A stretch of 64,000 bases of DNA from Flaviaestuariibacter flavus (GTDB taxonomy: Bacteria; Bacteroidota; Bacteroidia; Chitinophagales; Chitinophagaceae): contig NZ_SJZI01000002.1 of NCBI RefSeq assembly GCF_004337505.1, forward strand, positions 352,379-416,378, written 5' to 3'. A model generated the notes under the pieces. That model was not told the origin of the DNA and did no database searches. It worked only from the letters and a program-made list of their open reading frames with translations. Within the stretch, counting starts at the first letter, position 1; each line of letters opens with the position of its first letter. Position numbers and translations under genes: made by a program. Below, in pieces: positions 1-7,894 of the stretch.

Positions 1-608
1 TCGGCCGCCTGCTCGCCACCCGCAAGCTCGATCATCTTTTTGGCGGCGCCACGCGTGCCTATGACGAAATACTGGTTGCGCTGCTGCCCGAAGTGGATCA
101 CCAGTACCCGCGGCTTGCCGGGGTATTTTGCCACCTGCTGCGCGGCTGCGGCAAGGTCGGCGTCAAGAACACGATTCAGGCTGTCGGCAACGTTCTCCTT
201 CCCGAATTCTTTGCCCAGGAGACGCAGCACGATCCTGGCACTGTCAATGGAGTTGCCGGCAGGGTACACCTTCACCGGCACTTTCAGGTCCTCCAGTTGG
301 CTCATAACCTCGGCGGGTGCTATGTCGCCCTGATGCACCACCAGTGTCGGATCGAGCGAGGCGATGCCTTCGGCACTCAGGTGCCGGTGGTAACCGACAG
401 TGGTTTTCTTTTTTGCTTCGGCGGGATAGGTGCTGCTCACATCCACGCCCACGATCTTATCGCCTTGCCCGAGTGCAAAAAGGAATTCGGTCAGCTGCTT
501 CGAAACACAAACGATCCGATCTTTCCCGCCTCCCTCCTGCTTCTTGCCGAACCGGTTGCAGGCCATAAGCGTCAGTGCGAATACGCACAGGTAATAGGTT
601 TTACGCAT
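1..608 (-). CDS. hmuT: Heme-type ABC transporter substrate-binding lipoprotein (3' end cut by window edge)
   Basis: About 202 codons are visible, starting at the ATG at 606-608; the C-terminal end lies beyond position 1. The N-terminus is a lipoprotein signal with lipobox LMAC at residues 14-17, so the mature protein would be anchored to a membrane. The body matches the periplasmic binding fold of PF01497 and most resembles the HmuT branch: GVDVSSTYP, VGYHRHLSAEGIASLDP and a later PGKPRVLVIHFGQ segment. HmuT proteins deliver heme to an ABC permease. It is the last visible gene of a minus-strand run behind a TonB receptor, which fits outer-membrane capture followed by periplasmic hand-off. A cobalamin or siderophore ligand cannot be excluded; the permease and ATPase would lie outside the window. 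Confidence 0.75.
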   Translation of the reverse strand, partial: MRKTYYLCVFALTLMACNRFGKKQEGGGKDRIVCVSKQLTEFLFALGQGDKIVGVDVSSTYPAEAKKKTTVGYHRHLSAEGIASLDPTLVVHQGDIAPAEVMSQLEDLKVPVKVYPAGNSIDSARIVLRLLGKEFGKENVADSLNRVLDADLAAAAQQVAKYPGKPRVLVIHFGQQRNQYFVIGTRGAAKKMIELAGGEQAA

Positions 609-656
609 AGTTGAAAAAGCAGCGGCAGTTCGGGTTGAACCGCCGCTGCGTATTGA

Positions 657-2888
657 TTAGAAATTGTATTTGAGGGCAATGCTCCCGAACCATTGTGTAT
701 CACGTGGTGCCGGAACATACGCGTCGGGAAGCTGGTTAATGAAAACCATCTGGTAGTACTGCGTTCCACCGAGGTTGACAGCGCCAACCGAAGCGTCAAG
801 ATCGAAATGCGCACCAACGGAGCGGCGGAAACCAAGCTTCGCATTGATCAGCCCGAACGATTCGGCGCGCACCAGGTTATCACCCGTGAGGTAAATAGCG
901 TCACGGTAGGCGTAGTACGCATTAAAGTAAAGACCTGGCCGGGTTACTATGTCGATACCCGCGTTGAATACGACCGGGGGAAGCCCGGCAACCTTGTTCC
1001 CGCTGAAATCAACGGTGCTGTCTTTTTTGTTGTTCTGACCCAATCGGAAACGCATAAAGCGGAAGTCTTCATATTTTCCGTCTGTGTACGTAAAGTTTAC
1101 AAAGGGAGCCACTTCCTTGAAGAAGCCCGTGGCCGACTGGTAAGCCGCAACGCGAAGGGCTATTTCGATCCCTTTATGGATTTGCTTTCCGCCGTTGGTG
1201 ACGTAGCTGTATTCCGTAGTTGCAGTAGCCGGGTCATTGTTGAGCGGTACCGCGATCGTGGTCATTTTGTTTGAAAATACAGTGCGGAAGATTGCCACCT
1301 CGTAGGTCAGCCGGTCCTGCGCGAGCGCACCCTTGCTTCCTAGTTCAAACTGATCGCCACGTTCGGGCACAAGGCCGGTATTTACCTTGGCGGTAGCCGG
1401 GGCGCCGTTTGCAAAAGGCAGGTAGAAATAGGCTGTTGTCGGCGCCTTAAAGCCGCGACTCCAGGAAGCATAGGTGGATATTTTGCCGGCAAAAACCTTA
1501 TTTACGGCCACCCGCGGCGACCACATGTCTTCATAGGTCTGGCTGTATACATCCGGCACTACCGCATTGCGGCTCGATGCAATAGTGAGTCCGAGCTGCC
1601 GGTCATTGAGTTTCAGCCTCAACTGATTCCAGCTAACACCGACGGTAAAGGAAAGATCACCCGGTAAGCCAAGCGTCCAGTCGGTAAAGACGGAATTGGC
1701 AGCGGTTTGCGTTGCTACGTTACCCCGAACGGAATCAACGCGGTTATAGGCCAGCGGGTCGCGCCGGTCTGCCCCCATGCGGTAGTCGACTTTCTGGGCA
1801 CGCTGGTGCAACGACTCGATGCCGGTGAGTCCGCTGAGGGTGGCACGGCCGAGTGCGAAGCGGGTATTGAAAGTAGAACGGGCGCCGAAGTTGACCGGGT
1901 TTTTATCGGTCCACCCGCCCGCCGAAGAAGCATCGGTTGCGGCACTGTAGCCAAAGACTGTCGTTGTGTTGCTGAAACGTTCACTGAACACATACGTATG
2001 GCCGATCCCGGCACGGACACTCACGATGCGCGAATGAGCGTCATTCTTGATATAATTCGGGTTTCCGCTGTAATCCTCCCGGCGCCACTGTGCCGTGTCC
2101 AGTTCGCCGAAACGTTCATCGTAGCTATTCGCAAAGCCCAAAAAAGCTGTGATGGCCTGGCGTGCATTCGGTGTGAAATCTCCGGCAAAGTTCACAAAGT
2201 CCTTTCGTGAATGGTTGTGAATAGAAGACCCATCGGACTCCTGGTGCCCGTAATTCAATAGGATCGACGAACGCTCCGAGCCATGCTGAAAGGTTGTGGT
2301 GTAGCGCTGCAGCCCGTAATTGCCAAGCAGCACCTGCTGCCCAACCGAAGTTTTGCCAGGCTCGGCTTTCATCGTCCGCAGGTTCACAGCGCCTGCGATC
2401 GCCTGGCCGTACAGCGTTCCTGCAGGGCCTTTCACTATTTCGGCGCTGCCCACGGTAGCGAAGTCGATATCGTCGAGCACGGTAATTCCTTCGGCATCGG
2501 TAAGCGGGATACCATTGAGGTACATCTTGACACCCTGTATATCGAAATTGCTGCTGGCACCATTGGCGCCACGCACACCCGCACCGTAGCCACGGATGTT
2601 GATCACCTGCCCGGATGATACGCCGCGGCGCATCATCTGTACGCCCGGTACATTGGCATTGATGGCGTCGTCGAGAAAAAGGCCGGTACTGCGGCGCAGC
2701 TCGCGCGGGGCAAGCTTGGTGATGGCAGCAGGCTGGTAGAGAATCTTCCGGTTGGCCGATGAGGTAACTTCCACCTCTTCGAGCTCTTTCATATCGGGTT
2801 TACGGGTAGTATCGGTGTTGGGAACTGTTTGCCCAAAAGAGGCTTGTACGCACGCCACGGTGGCTGCGCTCAAAAGCAGTCGCTTCAT
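657..2888 (-). CDS. TonB-dependent outer-membrane receptor, probably heme/iron
   Basis: 743 residues with a signal peptide ending near ASFGQ, then a plug domain (about residues 45-180: EEVEVTSSANR, INIRGYG, IVKGPAGTLYGQAIAGAVNLRT) and a C-terminal 22-strand-type barrel ending in the aromatic signature SIALKYNF. There is no CarboxypepD_reg domain, so it is a classical siderophore/heme-type receptor and not SusC. It follows the gene at 2942-3448 by about 50 bp and is followed after 48 bp by the HmuT-like lipoprotein, so the three genes probably form one uptake operon. The ligand is inferred from that neighbour only. Confidence 0.85.
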   Translation of the reverse strand: MKRLLLSAATVACVQASFGQTVPNTDTTRKPDMKELEEVEVTSSANRKILYQPAAITKLAPRELRRSTGLFLDDAINANVPGVQMMRRGVSSGQVINIRGYGAGVRGANGASSNFDIQGVKMYLNGIPLTDAEGITVLDDIDFATVGSAEIVKGPAGTLYGQAIAGAVNLRTMKAEPGKTSVGQQVLLGNYGLQRYTTTFQHGSERSSILLNYGHQESDGSSIHNHSRKDFVNFAGDFTPNARQAITAFLGFANSYDERFGELDTAQWRREDYSGNPNYIKNDAHSRIVSVRAGIGHTYVFSERFSNTTTVFGYSAATDASSAGGWTDKNPVNFGARSTFNTRFALGRATLSGLTGIESLHQRAQKVDYRMGADRRDPLAYNRVDSVRGNVATQTAANSVFTDWTLGLPGDLSFTVGVSWNQLRLKLNDRQLGLTIASSRNAVVPDVYSQTYEDMWSPRVAVNKVFAGKISTYASWSRGFKAPTTAYFYLPFANGAPATAKVNTGLVPERGDQFELGSKGALAQDRLTYEVAIFRTVFSNKMTTIAVPLNNDPATATTEYSYVTNGGKQIHKGIEIALRVAAYQSATGFFKEVAPFVNFTYTDGKYEDFRFMRFRLGQNNKKDSTVDFSGNKVAGLPPVVFNAGIDIVTRPGLYFNAYYAYRDAIYLTGDNLVRAESFGLINAKLGFRRSVGAHFDLDASVGAVNLGGTQYYQMVFINQLPDAYVPAPRDTQWFGSIALKYNF

Positions 2889-2941
2889 AAAGATCGTTTG
2901 ATAAAAAATGAAAAATGGTCGTTCGGAGCTGTTTCAAACGA

Positions 2942-3448
2942 TCAGGCAAGCGGCGGCGGGTCCGGCACGGAAACGTACGGCGGGTGAAGCCTTTCGCAGC
3001 CTTCCGGCGGGTACGCGCAGGAGACGGTTCCGGGCAGCGGAACAGTAACCGGTGCGGGTACCAGGTAGGGTACTGAAAGCAGTTTCTGGAGGCTTTTCGA
3101 GGGAAGAGGTTCGTCCTGTTTTTCCTGGTGGTAGCGGGATACGAGCTGCGATTCTTTGTGGTCGGCCACGGCCCGGACGCGTACCGATCCGCCATCGTTG
3201 GTCCGCCCGAGCACGTCATAGCGGGTGCCTTTCCACTCAAACTCCTTCCCGCCCTCGAGCCATTGGATAGAAGCGTACGTACGGGCGTCAAAAAGGAAAG
3301 TCTCGCTGCCTTCCGGGATACGCCCCTGTCGCAGGCTTTCGCGCATCTCCGCGCGCACCTCTGCCAGCTGTAGCCGGAACAGCAGCGACCGTCCGCCAGT
3401 GGCGAGCAGCAGGAGCAGGAAGCATAAAAAAGCAGTCAGGCGGCGCAT
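2942..3448 (-). CDS. Small exported or membrane-anchored protein with Pro-rich tail
   Basis: 168 residues, not recognised as a named family. Residues 1-20 are a strongly hydrophobic signal/anchor (LTAFLCFLLLLLATGG). The middle is a charged segment with WLEGGKEFEWKGTRYDVLGR, and the end is Pro-rich with two Cys (VSCAYPPEGCERLHPP) finishing PDPPPLA. It heads the run leading to the TonB receptor and HmuT-like protein, so it is probably part of the uptake system. A near-consensus -7 element (TAGCTTGC) lies just upstream on the minus strand. Function unknown; the reading frame is supported by the hydrophobic start, clear operon position and length. Confidence 0.65.
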   Translation of the reverse strand: MRRLTAFLCFLLLLLATGGRSLLFRLQLAEVRAEMRESLRQGRIPEGSETFLFDARTYASIQWLEGGKEFEWKGTRYDVLGRTNDGGSVRVRAVADHKESQLVSRYHQEKQDEPLPSKSLQKLLSVPYLVPAPVTVPLPGTVSCAYPPEGCERLHPPYVSVPDPPPLA

Positions 3449-3466
3449 CGGGTACGCAAGCTAAGA

Positions 3467-3494
3467 AATATCGAATAACGAATAGCGAATATCG
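3467..3494. repeat. Intergenic 7-bp tandem phrase (AATATCG-type)
   Basis: Four consecutive heptamers read aatatcg, aataacg, aatagcg, aatatcg. They fill most of the 47-bp gap between the gene at 2942-3448 and trhO. This is one member of the intergenic phrase family described in the findings. Confidence 0.8.
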
Positions 3495-3495
3495 G

Positions 3496-4545
3496 TTAGG
3501 CCGGGCCGCCGGGCGGGCTCAGGCGCTGGCGCAGCCCGCGGCGCGACTTGCTGAAGACGTTACGGCCCTTTTCCACGCCTTTCCGCAGCTCTTTGCGCTC
3601 CTCTTCGGGTAGCTGCATGAGTTCCTGGCATTCGGTGCTGCAGCAGCGCTCGTATTGCTCCCGGCACGCATCACACTGGATGAACAGCAGGTGGCAGGAT
3701 TCGTTGACACAGTTGACGTGCGTATCGGCCGGGACGCCGCACTGGTGGCATTGCGCGATCACTTCGTCTGTGATCCGTTCGCCAAGGCGCTCGTCGAACA
3801 CGAAGTTCTTCCCGTGAAATTTCTGCTCCAGCCCCAGCTCTTTTACCTGGCGTGCATAGTTGATGATACCGCCCTCGAGGTGGTACACATTGCTGAAGCC
3901 CTGGTGCAGCATGTAAGCCGAAGCTTTTTCGCAGCGGATCCCGCCGGTGCAGTACATGATAATATTGCGGTCTTTCTGCTCCTGAAGCATTTCCACCGCC
4001 ATGGGCAGCTGCTCCCGGAACGTATCGGAAGGCACCTCGATCGCTTTTTCAAAATGCCCCACCTCGAACTCATAGTGATTGCGCATGTCTACCACCACAG
4101 TATCCGGATCCTCCAGGAGGCGGTTGAAGCGGGCGGCGTCCACATACTTGCCCCGGTTGGCCATATCGAAGGAAGGATCGCTGATCCCGTCGGCCACGAT
4201 CTTGTCCTTTACCTTGATCCGCAGTACCCAGAACGACTTGCCGTCGTCGTCCACCGCCACATTGAGGCGAAGGCCATCAAGCGCGGGGATTGAGTAGAGA
4301 AAGGCCCGCAGCTCGTCGAAGCGTGACCGGGGTACGCTCACCTGGGCGTTGATACCCTCAGAAGCAACATAGATGCGGCCGAAAACCCGGAGCTGCTCCA
4401 GCCCTACGTAAAGGGTGTCGCGGAAGGCCTGCGGGTCTTCGATGTGGAAATAGCAATAAAAGGAGATCGTGGTGCGGGCTTCTGTTTCCGCCAGCATACG
4501 GAGCTTCAGCTCCTCGTTGGAGACACGGTTGTGCAGGACAGGCAT
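3496..4545 (-). CDS. trhO: tRNA uridine(34) hydroxylase TrhO (rhodanese-related)
   Basis: 349 residues from the ATG at 4543-4545; an upstream in-frame start at 4584 would add 13 unlike residues. TrhO uses O2 to hydroxylate U34 of certain tRNAs to 5-hydroxyuridine in the cytosol. Visible hallmarks are the N-terminal [12 protein letters not shown] and GINAQVSVP region, the rhodanese domain with active-site loop [11 protein letters not shown], and a C-terminal Cys-rich segment (CHQC, HVNC, CHLLF, CDAC) typical of the longer family members. The gene appears monocistronic, with a phrase repeat at its 3' end. Confidence 0.93.
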   Translation of the reverse strand: MPVLHNRVSNEELKLRMLAETEARTTISFYCYFHIEDPQAFRDTLYVGLEQLRVFGRIYVASEGINAQVSVPRSRFDELRAFLYSIPALDGLRLNVAVDDDGKSFWVLRIKVKDKIVADGISDPSFDMANRGKYVDAARFNRLLEDPDTVVVDMRNHYEFEVGHFEKAIEVPSDTFREQLPMAVEMLQEQKDRNIIMYCTGGIRCEKASAYMLHQGFSNVYHLEGGIINYARQVKELGLEQKFHGKNFVFDERLGERITDEVIAQCHQCGVPADTHVNCVNESCHLLFIQCDACREQYERCCSTECQELMQLPEEERKELRKGVEKGRNVFSKSRRGLRQRLSPPGGPA

Positions 4546-4681
4546 AGTGGTTTGAAATTTTAAGGACACTCGTCGGGTGAACAAAACTTCTTTCCATTCC
4601 GTTGCAGCGGCAGCGCATGAGGAAGCCGCTTTACGGATGGAGCCGCAAAGGTAACCACTTCTGCCGGCTTGAAATGCTAAA

Positions 4682-5023
4682 TCAGCGGTTGAGCAGGAGG
4701 ATCAGCACGCCCACCAGGAGCAGGATGATGGCTACAACCGGGGCGATAAAGGCCAGGATCAGCACCCCCAGGCCGATGAGGATGTACATCAGCGTACGTG
4801 TAGAAATCCCGCTGTCGCGGCCCGTGATCATTCCGGCAATTTTCGCCTTAAAGAAAGACCAGAGCGCACGGCGCTTCATACGGCGGAGCTGCTTTTTGCT
4901 GAGCTGTGCCGCGTAAACACTCATAACGAGCGCGGCTGCCAGGAAAGGGGCATTGGTTTGCGGGTGGATAAGGCTTTGGTGGGTTTCGTTGATGGCTTGC
5001 ATCGCGGTTGAGCTGAGAGACAT
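4682..5023 (-). CDS. Small inner-membrane protein of unknown function
   Basis: 113 residues if started at the ATG at 5021-5023 ([11 protein letters not shown]); a start at 5059 would add 12 residues but would overlap the promoter box at 5057-5064. There are three hydrophobic stretches: one near residues 25-40 ([12 protein letters not shown]), then a basic loop ([17 protein letters not shown]), then two adjacent helices at the C-terminus ([17 protein letters not shown] and [16 protein letters not shown]). No family was recognised. It lies downstream of DUF5686 but has its own promoter-like box. Confidence 0.6.
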   Translation of the reverse strand: MSLSSTAMQAINETHQSLIHPQTNAPFLAAALVMSVYAAQLSKKQLRRMKRRALWSFFKAKIAGMITGRDSGISTRTLMYILIGLGVLILAFIAPVVAIILLLVGVLILLLNR

Positions 5024-5056
5024 ACGGGCTTGTTTTATTCCGATGGGTGATGGCTG

Positions 5057-5064
5057 CAAAACTA
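5057..5064 (-). promoter_or_regulatory. -7 promoter element TAGTTTTG
   Basis: On the minus strand the sequence reads TAGTTTTG, an exact match to the Bacteroidota -7 consensus TAnnTTTG, 33 nt before the ATG at 5023. It sits next to the 3' end of the DUF5686 gene. Confidence 0.55.
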
Positions 5065-5068
5065 AGGA

Positions 5069-7537
5069 TCACTGACGAGAAAACAACGAAGTGGAAAGTC
5101 CAAGGCGCGGAAATTCCAGATGCTCGACGCCGTTGTCTTCAATCCCGTAAATAAGATCGATACGGAAGATCCGGAAGATGTTCTCGAGGCCTACAAACGG
5201 CTCGAGGTAACTTCTGCCCGGAGCATGGTACATCATGTTGGCACCGGCCACCAGGTTCCATTTCAGCTTGCGGACCAGCGGGATCTTATTGGTCAGCAGG
5301 CCATTGAAATGATGCTCGAAGAATACCGCCGTGTAGAAACGGCTTGCATTGCTGAAATAATAGGGAGGCACGAGCTGGAACCGGCCCGCATAAGATTCGC
5401 TGAATTTGATGGCGTTTCCTTTGAAATGGATATAATCCGGCGTCTGCAGCGAATCGCGGTTGATGAAGCCCCCGAGCTGCACCTGGTAGATCATGCGGCC
5501 ACCCAGGCGCAGGTTGAGGCTGTGAGCGATGCTGAAATTCCAGCGGCTGTACGACACGTCGCCCCCCAGCACACCGGGCAGCGCCCTGGTAAAAGCCAAT
5601 CCGAAGACCGGGTAGCGCGATCCAATGCTCACCCGGCGCTGCGGGAACTCAATGTAACGGGTGCCCGGCTGCCAGCGAAGGCCGACCGTTACCAGGAACG
5701 CCTGGTGACGGGTGATATTGGTGTCGGCCAGCGGCGTCGGTGCATTGGGCGTAAATTCTACTCCTTCCTTCGACCGGATGGTAAAGTCAGTGCTGTTTTC
5801 AAGTGGAATCCGGTCCTGGTATTGCACCCGCGCACTGAAGTTGAAGCCATCCTCAAGCCCTTGTTCATAGTCGGCGCGGAAGTAGCGCGCTTCATAGATC
5901 TTCAGCCGGTTGACCTTCGACAACAAGGTTGAAAAGCTGTTGAGAAAGGGGCTTACCGGGTTTTCATTGTTGAACTGGAATACATCGCTGCCGCCCGACA
6001 GCGTGATATAGCGATACCGCTTGTTGCTGAAGTTGTAGCTGACGCTGAGGTTGGGGTTCAGGTGCCGGTTACTGAAGCCGTAGCGCAACTCCGGTGTAAC
6101 GGAAAGGGCACGGCGGGTAAACCCAAAGGAATCAAGTTGTTTGGTATAGGTAGCCCGCGCGTTGATCACCAGTCCCTCCACGGTGTTGTAGCTTACCGTT
6201 TCGAGCAACGACGGAACGAACCAGGTTTCGCGGCGCTTTTCACGTGTGAAGCTTTGTCCCGTAAGCACCATTTGCTGCAACGATACCTTGTTGCGGATCC
6301 GGTCGAGCGAATCGAGGTATTGCGGGGAGTGCTGCAACTTCTCGATACTGTCTTTACGCCGGTAATCGGTCACCTCATCATCCTGCAGCGCAATGGGACG
6401 CGAGCCGCTCCAGTAGTCTTCCGGCTTCTTGTTCGAGCTGTCGGTGTAGCGCAGCACGGTATTGTCGAAGTAGCCTTTCGGAAACTTCGGGTCGAGGTCA
6501 TAATCGGAATAAACGTTTACAAAGGACCCAAAGGCGTCGAACCCGAATACCTTCACGGCCGGGTACAGCACCTGGTTGCGGAGTACCCATTGCCCGGAAG
6601 GCAGCGGCACGTACAGCTGCTGCAGGCGGAGTGTGTCGAGTGTCTGGAGCGCGAATTCCTTCACCATCGTCAGGTCGAGTGAATGGATGCGCCAGTCGTC
6701 TTCAACGATGTTGATATAACCCTGGAACAGCGGCTCGTAGCGGCGCTTCGGGATGACGCGGATCCGGTTGATCATCCGCCCGTTCTCGGTAAAGGCACCC
6801 TCGTACTTGTATTTGTAGTAGTGAAGCGCGTTATCGGAAATGGGCGAGATAAACCCGCGTGGGTTAAGGCCCGTGCCCACCTGCAGCAAGTTGTCGTAAA
6901 GCGTGAAAATGCGGGGCGCGCTGAGCCCGAAGCCGTCGGAGTTGCCGCTCACCTTGGTTGCAATCACCTCCACTTTCACCTTCCGCGGCGGATCCACCGA
7001 ATACCGCGCTACGGTTTCCGACAGGTAGAGCATCTTTCGTTTCGAAGTATCGCCGTCTTCAAAGTCCACCTTCTGACCCAGGAACTTTTTCGGGAAATCG
7101 CGCAGCCGGAATTGTCCCTTTGTATAGACCTGCGTGGAGAACCGCCGCAGCTCGTCGCGGTAAGTAACCCGTTTGCGGATCGCTTCGCGGATGATCGCGT
7201 AAGCCGGGTCCTCGCCTTTCTTGATAATTACTTCTCCAAGGGTAAGCTGCTGCTGTTGCAACTGGAAGTGCAGCTCTATGTCTTCCGTTCCAAGGGTGAT
7301 CGTCTTCTCGGTTTGCTGGTAGCCCACATGCTGGCATACGATGGTATAATCGCCGGGCTGCAGCGCCAGCCGGAAGCGGCCTTCCGCGTTGGCAGTCGCG
7401 CCGATGTTTCTTCCTTTTACCTGGATGGTCGCGTACGGTAGCAGGTTGCCCAGCAGGTCGGTAACTTTCCCTGTTACCTTTTGCGCATGAACGGCGGTTG
7501 CAGCCAGCAGGCTGAGGAGCAGCAGGATCTTTCGCAT
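5069..7537 (-). CDS. DUF5686 / CarboxypepD_reg-like outer-membrane protein
   Basis: 822 residues. Signal peptide MRKILLLLSLLAATAVHAQ, then a CarboxypepD_reg-like beta-sandwich at about residues 20-105 (VTGKVTDLLGNLLPYATIQV, GRFRLALQPGDYTIVCQHVGY). The DUF5686 body follows, with the typical DPAYAIIREAIRKR motif at about 125-140, and ends as a likely outer-membrane barrel (FPRLGLSTSLFSRQ). The family is widespread in Bacteroidota, with no established biochemical role. It starts 8 nt after the small membrane protein gene at 7546-7887 and is co-oriented with penicillin acylase, so the three probably form an operon. No receptor plug domain is present. Confidence 0.85.
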   Translation of the reverse strand: MRKILLLLSLLAATAVHAQKVTGKVTDLLGNLLPYATIQVKGRNIGATANAEGRFRLALQPGDYTIVCQHVGYQQTEKTITLGTEDIELHFQLQQQQLTLGEVIIKKGEDPAYAIIREAIRKRVTYRDELRRFSTQVYTKGQFRLRDFPKKFLGQKVDFEDGDTSKRKMLYLSETVARYSVDPPRKVKVEVIATKVSGNSDGFGLSAPRIFTLYDNLLQVGTGLNPRGFISPISDNALHYYKYKYEGAFTENGRMINRIRVIPKRRYEPLFQGYINIVEDDWRIHSLDLTMVKEFALQTLDTLRLQQLYVPLPSGQWVLRNQVLYPAVKVFGFDAFGSFVNVYSDYDLDPKFPKGYFDNTVLRYTDSSNKKPEDYWSGSRPIALQDDEVTDYRRKDSIEKLQHSPQYLDSLDRIRNKVSLQQMVLTGQSFTREKRRETWFVPSLLETVSYNTVEGLVINARATYTKQLDSFGFTRRALSVTPELRYGFSNRHLNPNLSVSYNFSNKRYRYITLSGGSDVFQFNNENPVSPFLNSFSTLLSKVNRLKIYEARYFRADYEQGLEDGFNFSARVQYQDRIPLENSTDFTIRSKEGVEFTPNAPTPLADTNITRHQAFLVTVGLRWQPGTRYIEFPQRRVSIGSRYPVFGLAFTRALPGVLGGDVSYSRWNFSIAHSLNLRLGGRMIYQVQLGGFINRDSLQTPDYIHFKGNAIKFSESYAGRFQLVPPYYFSNASRFYTAVFFEHHFNGLLTNKIPLVRKLKWNLVAGANMMYHAPGRSYLEPFVGLENIFRIFRIDLIYGIEDNGVEHLEFPRLGLSTSLFSRQ

Positions 7538-7545
7538 ATGCAGTT

Positions 7546-7887
7546 TTATCGGTTGGCCCGGAGGGCGCCGCCGCTGAGTGCTGCAAATCCGCCTACCAGT
7601 CCACCAACCAGCGCTGTTACCAGCAAGAGCAGGAAGGACGAAGGCAGGTGCAGCAGCTCAGCGACCTTTCGCGAAAGTAACTGTTCATTTTCGAGGTCGA
7701 GCCATAATGCAATGCCGGCCCACAGTAAAAAAATTGCTAAAAATCCCGACAAAAAGCTCCGGGGCAGGCGCTGCGGCAGTGCCACGCCGACCAGGAAAGC
7801 CACCACGGCTACGCTCCACCAGGGGAGGTAACGGCCGGCGATGAAGGCAAAAAGCAGGATGAGCAGGATTGAAACCAGGAAACGCAT
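7546..7887 (-). CDS. Small membrane protein (4 predicted helices)
   Basis: 113 residues with about four hydrophobic segments: residues 3-17 (FLVSILLILLFAFIAG), 23-38 (WSVAVVAFLVGVALP), 48-66 (FLAIFLLWAGIALWL) and 83-107 (FLLLLVTALVGGLVGGFAAL). No known domain was recognised. It lies 7 nt after the penicillin acylase stop codon and 8 nt before the DUF5686 start, so translation is likely coupled within that operon. A role in the envelope is inferred only from the neighbours. Confidence 0.7.
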   Translation of the reverse strand: MRFLVSILLILLFAFIAGRYLPWWSVAVVAFLVGVALPQRLPRSFLSGFLAIFLLWAGIALWLDLENEQLLSRKVAELLHLPSSFLLLLVTALVGGLVGGFAALSGGALRANR

Positions 7888-7894
7888 AAGCAGT

